Assembly: GCA_963576565.1 (NCBI GenBank)
Contig: OY755046.1
Location: forward strand, 69,283,719-69,347,718
Direction of reading: 5' to 3'
Length of the DNA stretch: 64,000 nucleotides
DNA from: Aspidapion aeneum
Taxonomy: Eukaryota; Arthropoda; Insecta; Coleoptera; Brentidae
Part shown: positions 39,641 to 50,508 of the stretch, in pieces
Numbering within the stretch: the first letter of the stretch is position 1
Layout of the letters: each line of letters begins with the position of its first letter
Notes under the pieces: model-generated
Told to the model about the DNA's origin: nothing
Database searches by the model: none
The model's input: only the letters and a program-made list of their open reading frames with translations
Translations under genes and position numbers: made by a program

Positions 39641-40904
39641 ACACACCTCCCCCTGCGTATGCTACTAGGCAAAGGAGGAAATGTGAATGTGTTCCATGTT
39701 TCAACCTATCCCACTTTTCCCTACACCCTGTATTTGTGAGATAAAGTTGTATGGCAATTTTTTTAATTCAATTTTTCAAGCTTAGATGACCATGAGGGGC
39801 ATGGTAGGTAATCATTAAATAAAAAAAGTTTGCATCATCAAGTATTTGTTCTTCCGTTTCGAGCAATTAAATTAACTCATTGTTTGTTGATTTTTAGATT
39901 TTTTTTTATTTTATGTTTATTTTATTTTAATTTTGATTCGAAGAATTAACATGTTTTGATTTTTAATTAATGAAATTCTAATAAAAGTCGGGAGTCGATA
40001 AAAATATATGAGTCAATAAAAAATACATTTTTGTTTGGAGCAACAGCGACATAGTCATCGCTGTCGACTCTCCTAAACGAATTTTGCGCCCATCTCTTGC
40101 AAAGACAACATAAAATACAATATAAACCCCAAATGAGATGCGCAGACGATTTGAAGAAACATGCGGGAACTTTATATGAAGATGGATGAACACGGCGACA
40201 GACAGAGAAGAGTGAAACATATTAGGAAAGATCTATGTCCAAAGATGGATCGAAGAAGGTAGATAGAAATAAAGATATTAATTAATATTATGGCTAAATA
40301 ATTTGTCACAAAAATGGGGTAAGATTAAGATAACAAGAAGTATTTTTTTAAATAAACTCTACAAAACCACAATACAATTCAAGAATACTGCTGAAATCGA
40401 ATAGGTATCTTACGTATAACACATTTTTTAACCTATTGCTGATCTCGAAATCTGAAGAATGACCTCGTGATCTTCAGTAAAGGTCCATCGGTCGAGCAAA
40501 TCTGGGTCACATTAAATTTATTAGGTAAAACATAAACGAAGCACCAAAGAAGAAAACGAAGAAGAAGATAGGATGTTATTATACTATAGATAACTCCAAT
40601 GAGTAGGTACCTATATGGGGAAATGCATGCTTCAAAATACAGTGTAGATCAACAGATTACATTTATTTAAAAAAATGTTTGAGACAAAATACTTTATTTC
40701 TCAATATTTCTGGAACATTCTATTTCTCCCTCCCACGTATGTCGATTTCATGCAGGGTCAAGGTGATAGAATTAAGATAGGATGAAATAATTTATTTGAA
40801 GAAAAAAGAGGAAGAGTGGAGCATGTACCGTTGGTTTTTTGGCATTCCTTTGGTTAACTGCCAGTGATGATTGTCCTACTAATCCGTTTATTTGATCACT
40901 TCTA
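39641..40904. other. spacer with a short LINE relic
   Basis: At 40128-40265 the plus strand resembles the 3' end of an endonuclease-type LINE (RWMN and ATDREE words in shifted frames), like 58003-58105. The rest is AT-rich with nothing recognised. Confidence 0.35.
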
Positions 40905-42320
40905 CTACTACTATGTCGGTTTGGAACGTTTTTCTACGTTGTCCGACGCATATTCTCCACATCCTTCGATCCTGACAATCATCTTTTGTCAGGTTTTTTT
41001 ATTCATTGATCTTTGGATTGACTGTTGCCATTCTAGTTTAGGACGCCCTCTTTTTCTGCGCTCTATTGGTTACCATTCTAGGATCTGCTTTGGTAATCTT
41101 TCGTCGTTCATCCGTTGTACATGGCCATACCATATCAGTTGTCTTTTAGTGATGTCATCCGTTATGCTTCCCTCGATTCCTAATCTTTCTTTTATGATCT
41201 AATTTCTTATATCATCTGTTCTAGATATCCTGATTGATCTTCTTATTGCATCCATTTCGACACTTTTCATTTTTGTGTTGCATTTTTCTGTTACGCGACA
41301 AGTCTCTATTCCATACAACAGCATGCTTTTCACCATTGTTTCATATATGTTAAATTTTACATCCTTTTTTATCTCTCTGCTCCATAATATACTGTTAAGA
41401 CATCCGATAACCTTTTTTGCTTTTACTATTCTTTTTTCAGTTCTTTACAGTTCCTGTCTTATCAAATGTGACAACCAAGTATACATACTCATTGCATTGC
41501 ATTGTCTAGTTCTAACTCACTTGATTCGTTTCCAATACATAAGTACTGTGTCTTGTCCACGTTCACTGTTAACCCCCACTTTTGGTATTCTTCCGTTAAC
41601 TTTCTCATCATACACTCCATGTCTTATTTATCATTGGCTACAATTACTTGGTCGCCAAAACTGTAGTGTGTATATGGTAAATCGGTCGTTAAGTTGTATT
41701 CCCATACCGTGTACTTTACGTTTCCAGATTTTTAGAGCTACTGCGATATATATTTTAAAAAGAGTTGGAGAGATACAAGACTCCTGTCTTAAGCCTTTCG
41801 TTACCAGGAATTCTTTTGAAAGTTGATTTCCAATTTTGATTTTAGATTTTGACCCTTTGTATAGTTCGTTTATCGCTTTTATGTATGTGCGATTAATATT
41901 AGTTTGCTCTAAGAATGTCTATAATTTTTGTACTGGAACGGTATCATATGCTTTTTGTAGGTCCACAAAGTTAGCATAAGTCTCTAAATTTCTGGCATTC
42001 CTTTTCTCAATTACTTGTTTCAGACAAAAAACATTATCACTACAAGATCTACCTGCCAGGTCCGCTAGCTTTTCCGGATTTAAGCTTTTTAATACTATTC
42101 TTTATCATTTCTTTTTCGATGATTACTTACTCTCCATATACTTCTATGTCTTTCCTTGGAGAGGCTGCCAGATATTCGGGTCTCGTCTCCTGCAGCAGTC
42201 CCTTGCAGTGTTCTGTCCATTGTTCTGGTTTGATGATCTGGATGTTTACTTTTTCTTTTGTTGCATTATTTGATCAACCCTGTACATTCTCAAAGAATGT
42301 ATCCATTTTAATTTCATATA
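40905..42320 (-). mobile_element. LINE family X, long but decayed
   Basis: From right to left the minus strand shows EMIKNSIKKLKSGKASGPG, SDNVFCLKQVIEKRNARNLE, FVDLQKAYDTVPVQKL (RT motif with catalytic Asp), NDRFTIYTLQF, YETMVKSMLLYGIETCRVTE, MDAIRRSIRISRTDDIRN and QLIWYGHVQRMNDERLPK. The segment between GPG and SDNVF is deleted. Many stops are present. The 3' tail is TAG-repeat. Confidence 0.7.
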
Positions 42321-43074
42321 TCTAACGAGAGAGATATTCGATTTCAGCAGATGGTATGTTATAATATTGAGCAGACTAGGCCAGAGGCGGCCAGAGTTTA
42401 GAATTGCGAAGATTTACCGTTCTTCAATTTTTTTCTTCTGCTTCTGAGAATTAGATTTCGGTCATATCTCTTCAGTTTTCTTCGCCAATGCCACATATTA
42501 TAAAGATACACTAGGTTTCACAAATAATTTTGCAAATCTTTCCCTAGATCTGACGTACTTTTTGTATTAAATTATGAAAAGAGGGGTGTTTATGTAAATA
42601 GTTGATGTGAGGTTCGGAAGGCGGGGGCTTTCGACCTGGTTGCATAGGTCACTTACATATGCAGCTCTGCGCGCATCGGACCTTCTCCTTTGGTTTTGGT
42701 AAGCTCCTATATTCGGAAAAACCCAACTGCAAAAATGGTGCGTAAAAATTTTGGATATTCTATTTCCTCGCACAGTTTAGCCTCCATTAGAACAATATAG
42801 ACGGATATCAAGTTTTTTAAATTCGGTTAACAAATAGACAAAGCATATCTACAGATAAACACCCCCCCCCCCCCAATCATCTCGTTCCAAGCCTACTGCC
42901 GTGTTAATTTAAAATAAGGGCCTGTGTGACTTTAATAACTTTGCATAAAAAATATGATTAATACTTAATTTCTATGCTATCAAGAAATTTGTTGATTTTT
43001 TATTTTCTAATAGTGTAACAAAACGGGATTTGAGTATATATAGTATTTTGGCCAATTATAAGTTTTCAAATATT
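42321..43074. other. spacer, nothing recognised
   Basis: It includes a C run near 42861. No supported feature. Confidence 0.25.
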
Positions 43075-44040
43075 TTTAATTAAATATTGTTTTCCACATC
43101 AACACGCACTACATGCAAGACAAGGTTAAGAATAAATAAAATTTGCAACACCAGCGACTTGTTTTTAGGCACGGTTTTCAGGATCGCTGTATTATAATAA
43201 AACTTAAATTCCGTTAGCTAATGATAAAGACGACATGGAGTATATGATGAGAAAGTTAACGAAAGAATACCAACAGTGGATGTTAACAGTGAACGTGGAC
43301 AAGACACAGTACTTATGTATTGGAAACGAATCAAGTAAGACACTGGACAAACAATATCTCCCTCCATGCAATGAGTATGTATACTTGGGTCTCACATTTG
43401 ATAAGACAGGAATATACTGTAAATAACTGGAAAAAAGAATAGTAAAAGCAAAAAAGGTTATTGGATATCTTAACAGTATTTTATGGAGCAGAGAGCTAAA
43501 AAAGAATGTAAAATTTAACATATATGAAACAATGGTGAAAAGCACGCTGTTGTATGGAATAGAGACTTATCACGTAACAGAAAAATACAAGGCAAAAATG
43601 GAAAGTGTCGAAATGGACGCAATAAGAAGATTAATGAGAATATCTAGAACAGAACATATAAGAAATGAGATCATAAAAGAAAGAATGGGAATCGAGGGAA
43701 GCATAACGGATGACATTAGTAAAAGACAACTGATATGGTACGGCCATGTACAACGGATGAACGACGAAAGATTACCAAAACAGGTCCTAGAATGACGTCC
43801 TAAACTGGAATGGCCACAGTCAATCCAAAGAGTCAACAACCTGACGGAAGATGATTGTCAGGATCGCAGGAGGTGGAGAATAGGCGTCGGACAACTTAGA
43901 AAAACGTTCCAAACCGACATAGTAGTAGTAGTAGAATTCGGTTAATCTGTCGTTTGAGCCACCAACATCAAAATAATTTTGTAACTGGAAACAAATTTAA
44001 CAAACTATTTTTAATTTTTAAAAAACCTCCACTGCAATTT
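43075..44040. repeat. copy of the window-start repeat, split by a LINE
   Basis: 43075-43204 and 43945-44040 together match 1-180. The intervening sequence is LINE X. Confidence 0.55.
43217..43934 (+). mobile_element. LINE family X, young 5'-truncated insertion
   Basis: Frames run from MMRKLTKEYQQWMLTVNVDK through NEYVYLGLTFDKTGIYCK and YETMVKSTLLYGIETYHVTE to QLIWYGHVQRMNDERLPKQ and a TAGTAGTAGTAGTAG tail. Flanks AATTCCGTTA (43207-43216) and AATTCGGTTA (43935-43944) are a 9-of-10 target duplication. Stops are present. Confidence 0.78.
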
Positions 44041-44054
44041 TAATTGTTTGACCC

Positions 44055-44207
44055 CCCTCAAACTTAAGATTTTTAAAAATATTTTCCACATATTTCATGA
44101 ATAAACTGAAAAAAATAGCATAAAATACGACATAAATACGACATTATGAGGCCTCGTCCCCCTAAGGCATCGAGCCCACCAAGTCATATTTCTGGGTGCG
44201 CCACTGA
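44055..44207. mobile_element. hAT-like MITE of the CAGTGGCG family
   Basis: Contains CTTAAGATTTTTAAAAATAT, CATATTTCATGAATAAACTG, a CATTATGAGGCCTCG block and ends GGGTGCGCCACTG. Confidence 0.5.
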
Positions 44208-44473
44208 TAAAGGATAAAGTTAGCTAATGGAGTGCCTGCTCAAGATCCCTATTAAGAATATGGGCGTAGTCAGGGTGGGGCAGGGTAAGGCACTTGCCCC
44301 ACCCTGGCTTGTCACCTGCCCCATCTTGGCCTTAGCTCATTTAGTAAGACGTTTTATAAAGGTTTATTCGCAATCCTCGCAAGTTAATATTAAATTAAGT
44401 TTAGGTTATTTGATTGTACATTTTTTTGCTTTTTTGCCCCACCCTGAGCGAGACCCTGATTAAGAATATGGGA

Positions 44474-44590
44474 ATAAGGTGGCGAAGAATCTTATCAGAG
44501 CGGGCAGAATGGAGGGCTCTGAATAATCTGGCCATCAGGGGCTGTAATGCCAGTTGCCAGTTGAAGAAGAAGTTGAATAATTTTTCGTAA
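44474..44590 (+). pseudogene. possible LINE 3' end
   Basis: A clean frame IRWRRILSERAEWRALNNLA ends LKKKLNNFS and stop, resembling the last residues of endonuclease-type LINEs. Isolated and short. Confidence 0.3.
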
Positions 44591-44811
44591 TAAATCGTAC
44601 ACAATAAAATGTTATTATTCACACAAAAAAAAAACAAAACGATTGCACAAATTTACCAACGCTCTCTTTTTCTTTAAAATATTGGAAAGTACTTTTAAAG
44701 AATATAAACTAACCATCCAAAATAATCTTTTAACTATACTTGATGACCTAACTGACATTTTGGTTAAACATTCTAGATGTTAAAATCGTTTTAAAAACCC
44801 ACTAGAAGCAG

Positions 44812-44964
44812 TAGCGTATTAAGATGACGGGGGTCGGGTACCCAGCCCCCCCCCCAACACCTTAGAATCTCTATAAAAATTTCCAAGGTTCATTTAAAAA
44901 TTTTGAAATTTTTGGCGGGAAACAGTTGGGCCCCTCCCCAAAACTTTTTTTAAATACGCTACTG
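44812..44964. mobile_element. hAT-like MITE variant, CAGTAGCG ends
   Basis: Starts CAGTAGCGTATTAAG and ends with the inverse TTAAATACGCTACTG. A C run and GGGCCCCTCCCC lie inside. Confidence 0.55.
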
Positions 44965-45172
44965 TTAGAAAAAGAAGAACATTTCATAATTAATTTGAAA
45001 CAAATTTGTTCTTAATCTGTTGCAAAATTTGGTCTAAATATCCTTCTCAGTAAAATGTATTTAGAAATCTTTTAAATTTAAACAATGTGTCCTCCTAAAA
45101 CCAAAATCCCACGGCGGGCGACTCGGCAATCCTGGTTTGTAAATCACCAAATCCTGCGTCTTTCGATCCAGG

Positions 45173-45206
45173 CTCAGAGTAATATATATTTTATTATTAC
45201 TCTAAG
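45173..45206. mobile_element. 34-bp palindromic micro-element, copy 2
   Basis: Begins CTCAGAGTAATA, ends TATTACTCTAAG. GATCCAGG flanks both sides (45165-45172, 45207-45214), a perfect 8-bp duplication. Confidence 0.75.
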
Positions 45207-45236
45207 GATCCAGGCTAAATCTTTTTCGATGTTTTT

Positions 45237-45303
45237 ACCTTCCTAGCCCGCGCAGCAATGGCTAGAGAAGGTATTATTTTCGACTTTTGAGATAACGCCA
45301 AAC
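45237..45303. mobile_element. MITE family R, short left fragment
   Basis: ACCTTCCTAGCCCGCGCAGC to GAGATAACGCC; the rest is deleted. Confidence 0.5.
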
Positions 45304-45891
45304 AAAGGAGGGGAATTCCCCCCCCCCAAATGCCTAGATCTGCCCCTGAAGATAGCATGACCGCCTGCATTTTGTATTCATTAATAGTTATTTTTGCATC
45401 CATCCGGCGCGTATGTATAGTGTGTATACAGTTCCGGTCTGATGATTTACAATTTTTTTAAATTAATTGTACAGTTTTTTTAAACAATGGTTTATTTAAA
45501 TAAAAGCGGCAATTAGAACATTGACCACAAACTCAGAATTTTATTTTTTATTGTATGTAATGAGCCTAAAAATTGAGCGCGGCCGCTCCGCTGCGGGCCA
45601 ATTTGCAGCGGTACGATTTGCCGCGGAAAAAATTTGCCGCCGACGAGGTTTAAGATTGTAATTTTGTTTATTTCGTGTAAAAAACATATTATTGGAAAAA
45701 TACTAAATTTTTTTAAAAAAATTTTTTAATTAGTTTTTAGAAAAACTGCGTTTTAAAAAATATTACTTAAAAAAATTTCTTTTTACATATTAGTTTTAAT
45801 AAAAACTACATTTTAAAAATGTATTATTTTCAAAAATAATTTTTTCAAAAAAAGCTTTTTTTTATAAATTAGTATTTTTAAAAACTACTAC
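45304..45891. other. spacer, nothing recognised
   Basis: A brief GC-rich word series (GCGCGGCCGC, GCCGCGG) lies at 45580-45640. AT-rich elsewhere. Confidence 0.25.
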
Positions 45892-47175
45892 CACTATGTC
45901 GGTTTAGAACGTTTTTCTACGTTGTCCGACGTCTATTCTCCACCTCCTTCGATCCTGACAATCATCTTCGTCAAGTTTTTTTGCCTCATTGATCTTTGGA
46001 TTGACTGTTGTCAATCTAGTTTAGGACGCCCTTTTTTTCTGCGCCCTATTGGTTGCCATTCTCGGACTTGCCTTGGTAATCTTTCTTCGTTCATCCGTTA
46101 TACATGGCCGTACCATATCAGTTGCCTTTTAAGATGTCATCCGTTATGCTTCCCTCGATTCCCATTCTTTCTTTTATGATGTCATTTCTTATGTGATCTA
46201 TTCTAGATATTCTCATTGATCTTCTTATTGCATCCATTTCGATACTTTCCACTTTTGTTTTGTATTTTTCTGCTACGCGACAAGTCTCTATTCCATACAA
46301 CAGCGTGCTTTTCACCATTGTTTCATATATGTTAAATTTTACATTCTTTTTTATCTCTCTGCTCCATAAAATACTGTTAAGACATCCAATTCTCTTTTCC
46401 AGTTCTTTACAATATGTTCCTGTATTATCAAATGTAACACCCAAGTATACGTACTCATTGCATAGAGATATTGTTTATCTATGGTCTAGTTCTAATTCAC
46501 TGGATTCGTTTCCAATACATAAGTACTGTGTCTTGTCAACGTTCACTGTTAATCCCCACTTTTGGTATTCTTCCATTAACTTTGTCATCATATACTCCAT
46601 GTCTTCTTTATCATTAGCTACAATTACTTGTTCGTCAGCAAACTGTAGTGTGTATATGGTAAATCGGTCGTTAAGTTGTATTCCTATGCCGTGCACTTTA
46701 CGTTTCCAGTTTTTAGAGCTACTGCGATATATATTTTAAAAAGAGTTGGAGAGATACAACATCCCTGTCTTAAGCCTATTGTTACCAGGAATTTTTTGAA
46801 AGTCTATTTCCAATTTTAACTTTAGATTTTGACCCTTTGTATAGTTTTTTTATCGCTTTTATGTATGTATGATTGATATTAGTTTGCTCTAACACTGTCC
46901 ATAATTTTTCTACTGGAACGGTATCATATGCTTTTTGTAGGTCCACAAAGGTAACATGAGTCTCTAAATTTTTGGCGCTCCTTTTCTCAATTACTTGTTT
47001 AAGACAAAAAACATTATCACTACAAAATCTGCCTGCACTAAACCCACTTTGCTCTTCTTCTTCTTGTTCATGAAAATCATTCTCTATTAGATCTCTAAGA
47101 ATCTTACCGTACAATCTACTTAGAGTACTGGTCACTGAAATTCCTCTGTAATTGTTCGGTTTTTTCAAAAACTCC
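45892..47175 (-). mobile_element. LINE family X, best-preserved RT region
   Basis: The minus strand from 47175 reads KKPNNYRGISVTSTLSRLYG, EEEQSGFSAGRFCSDNVFCL and THVTFVDLQKAYDTVPVEKL (RT palm). A broken section follows (normally GLRQGCCISPTLF), then NDRFTIYTLQFADEQVIVAN, where FADE replaces the usual FADD. The C-terminal frame continues to RMGIEGSITDDIL. An RT-only fragment with a few shifts; TAG-type tail at 45892-45900. Confidence 0.75.
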
Positions 47176-47214
47176 TAATAAAACTAAAAAAGCTTTTTAG
47201 GAAATATTATATTT

Positions 47215-47714
47215 ACCTTCCTAGCCCGCGTAGCAATGGCTAGAGAAGCTATTATTTTCGACAAAAATTTTTTTTTGAGATAACGCCAAAAAATCTGTTA
47301 TTTGGATATATTTTGTTCGACCTATCCTAGCAATATCGTCGTGATGTCTGTCTGTGTGTGTATATTATTTCTGTCCGTAACACGATAGCTCCTAAACCGC
47401 AGAACAGATTTTCATAAAATTTTTAGGTAAAATAGTTTTGAGACTCTTACGAGCTGATTAGATTTTGGTCAAGATCCATTAATGACGTTTTTTTGACAAT
47501 TAAAAACTTTGAAAAATGCTAACTTTTTAACGGAGCATCGTATCAATACACCGTTTTCGGAATATAGTAGACTATATTTTGCTCAAAAATTTGTGTTATA
47601 ACCAAAAACTTCGTAGGAGCTTTAGTTTCTGAGATATTTGCAAAAAACTGTTTTCAAGGCTAACATATTATCATGGCTTCACTTGAAGTGTGATAATATG
47701 CTAGCTAGGAAGGT
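47215..47714 (+). mobile_element. MITE family R, reference full-length copy
   Basis: 500 bp with ends ACCTTCCTAGCCCGCG and CTAGCTAGGAAGGT. Contains the full set of internal landmarks (ATCGTCGTGATGTCTGTCTG, CGTAACACGATAGCTCC, GGAGCATCGTATCAATACAC). Non-coding. Confidence 0.68.
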
Positions 47715-48254
47715 GTGAGATCCATCATAGATCCATTAATTTTTAAATATTTTTTCAAAAATATGTTTACTACACACAAAAGATTAAAATAAAAAAAAAT
47801 AAAATCTCGCGGCGAATTGTTCCGCGGCGAATCGGCCGGCGGCGAATCGTCCCTGCGGCGAATTGTCTCATTCCCAGTTTTTGTTCATGTGGATTAGGAC
47901 GACGCTGTATAAGAATCTGTTAGCCTTAATACATCTTTCATGAAAAAATAATCAACAATGTATTACCTAGGTACTCAACATCTCATAAAACAAAATAAAC
48001 GTATTAAAGTAGGCTTATTTAGTCATTCTAATTACCTTTAATGAGGTTCACAATCTTCATGTAATTATGTGAAACCTTGAAATAATGAAAAAATATAATA
48101 TCAATAATAATAATGTGGAAATTAGCAGGTTTTTTCGTGACAGTCCTCATTTAAAATTGAATGTTTTTTTTAATGGAAAATGATAAATAAAAATGTATCA
48201 TAACAAAAATATTTGTTTCATGTAAAAAAGCAAAGTACGCGAAAATCGTATTTT
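47715..48254. other. spacer, GGCGAATCG repeats
   Basis: 47815-47865 repeats GGCGAATTG, GGCGAATCGGCC and GGCGAATCGTCC. Otherwise AT-rich. 48190-48290 has words of foldback repeat G. Confidence 0.3.
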
Positions 48255-48930
48255 GTAAAAATAATTGAGATAAAAGTATAGCCCATATTGGCCCTACCCT
48301 AAAATTCGCTAAATGACGTTTTTACGAATCGTAACACAAGGTGTGGTTTTTTCGCATCTTTATAGTCCCACTATACCGCAACTCGGTGCTTTTGATGATA
48401 AAATGTATAGTTTGTAAAATATGAATTTCCAAAATTTTTCCATATTGGCCTTATGAGATTCCCTACCCTAAAATTCGCTAAATGACGTTTTTACGAATCT
48501 TAACACAAAGTGTGGTTTTTTCGCATCTTTATAGTCCCAGTATACTGCAACTCGGTGCGTTTGATGATAAAATGTTTAGTTTGTAAAATATGAATTTTCA
48601 AAATTTTTCCATATTGGCCGTATAAACCCTAAAATTCGCTAAATGACGTTTTTATGAATCATAAGACAAGGTCTCGTTTTTTCGCATCTTTATAGTCCCA
48701 CTATACTGCAACTCGGTGCTTTTGACGATAAAATGTATAGTTTGTACAATATGAATTTTCAAAGTTTTTCCATATTGGCCTTATGAGATTCCCTACCTTG
48801 AAATTTGCTAAATGACGTTTTTACGAATCTTAAAACAAGGTGTGGTTTTTTCGCATCTTTATAGTGCCACTATATTGCAACTCAGTGCTTTTGTTGATAA
48901 AATGTATAGTTTGTAAAATATGAATTTTCA
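48255..48930 (+). repeat. tandem repeat, four units of 161-170 bp
   Basis: AAATTCGCTAAATGACG starts units near 48302, 48471, 48632 and 48802. Each contains TTTTTTCGCATCTTTATAG, GCAACTCGGTGC and TCCATATTGGCC. Non-coding. Confidence 0.8.
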
Positions 48931-48949
48931 ACTGGATTTTGGAGTGTAG

Positions 48950-49105
48950 AGGCGAAAGCACTCCCGGATAGATTTCGTCGAGGTAAAAATGTCGCTAATA
49001 GGTGGCGCTGCTTTTAGTAAAATCTCAAAAATATTTGGTAGAAAAGCTATGCAAGTCGCGTTTGAAAATTTGTGTAGAATAGGCGCGAACCTAATGTGAT
49101 TTTGA
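48950..49105 (+). repeat. dispersed repeat S
   Basis: Inverse match to 15771-15910 (AAAAGCTATGCAAGTCGCGT, GTGTAGAATAGGC). Unclassified. Confidence 0.5.
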
Positions 49106-49318
49106 CGTTGATAATATTCTACTTGATTGATATGATATAGGTTTAAAAAAAAAACAAGACTTGCATGCACCTACATACATATTTTTAAAAATTATTATTT
49201 TTTGGGTCAATTCACAACCTTCGATTAACACTTTTATTGTAAACAAATATTGGCTTTCTGGTCTCGTCGTAAAACAAAAGTGGATTTGGACGTCGAAGGT
49301 CGAAACTGTTTGCATTTT

Positions 49319-50360
49319 AGCTCACACATATACTTTACTATAGTAGTGTGAGCTATGGTGATCCTAATTTTTTCGGGAAAAAAAGTTGCTCCGATCTCAA
49401 AAATATAGTAGTGTGAATATCTTTGCGTTTCAGATGATTTTGAAACTTTTTTGTTGCGCCGTCTGTCTGTCTGTCTGTCTGTCTGACCAAATTGAGTCCG
49501 GAGTTTAACAAAATACATTTTAGTTTTTTGTTTTTTTTAAGGGTGGGGGTAGATTTCAAAAATTTGAGTTTAAGTCAAAACATGGCTTGTGTGGTATCAA
49601 ACAAAAGGTAATTTAGTCTGGAGTTAAATAAAATATATTTCAGTTTTTAGTTATATTAGCTCACACGTACACTATAACTATAGTACCTAGTGTGAGCCTA
49701 GGGGCCCATATATTGGCAGAGTATTTGTTGCGCCGTCTGTCTGTCTGTCTGTCTGTCTGTCTGTATGTCTGTATGTCTGTATGTCTGTCTGTCTGTCTGT
49801 ATGTCTGTAACGACCAACGCGCATAACTCAAAAACCGCTTGGCCGATTTCAATGAAATTTGGTACCTAGGCTGGGTCTTGGGTCGAGATGGTCCCATTTA
49901 AAAATGAACAAAATCCACCGAACAGAAACCAAATTAAAGGGTGGGGGTAGATTTCAAAAATTAGAGTTTATGTGAAAATATGGCGTGTGTGATATCAAAC
50001 GAAAGGTAATTGAGTCTGCAGTTAAACAAAATACATTTTAATTTATTTTAAAAAAAGGGTGGGGGATATTTTAAAAATTAGAGTTTAAGTAAAAATATGG
50101 CGTGTGTGATATCTAACGAAAGGTAATTGAGTCCGGAGTTTAACAAAATACATTTTAGTTTTTTGTTTTTTTTAAGGGTGGGGGTAGATTTCAAAAATTT
50201 GAGTTCAAAACATGGCTTGTGTGGTATCAAACAAAAGGTAATTTAGTCTGGAGTTAAATAAAATATATTTCAGTTTTTAGTTATATTAGCTCACACGTAC
50301 ACTATAACTATAGTACCTAGTGTGAGCTTAGGGGCCCATATATTGGCAGAGTATTTCTAC
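49319..50360 (+). mobile_element. repeat family T, two abutting copies
   Basis: The first copy has the A hairpin at 49319 and the B hairpin at 49656-49696. Then, after GGCAGAGTATTT at 49717-49728, GTTGCGCCGTCTGTCTG (49729) starts a second copy that lacks its A end and finishes with a B hairpin at 50288-50327. Three 115-bp internal units (GGGTGGGGGTAGATTTCAAA) lie at 49938, 50055 and 50175. TCTG microsatellites at 49460-49483 and 49734-49805 mark each copy. Confidence 0.62.
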
Positions 50361-50508
50361 ATGTGCAAAAAACACAAATAATATCTTAATTTAAAAAATT
50401 ATGAACAAAAAAAATATTTCAAATGCTGTAATATTTTTTTTGTTTTTTACGGAAAACAATTAATGAAATAAAAGCGTCTATACTTTTTACAGAAGAAGCT
50501 TAATAAAT

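Noticed and set aside
41275..41826. A 183-codon plus-strand frame (also 46260-46739)
   Set aside because: It is the opposite strand of LINE family X, whose minus frames match RT motifs.
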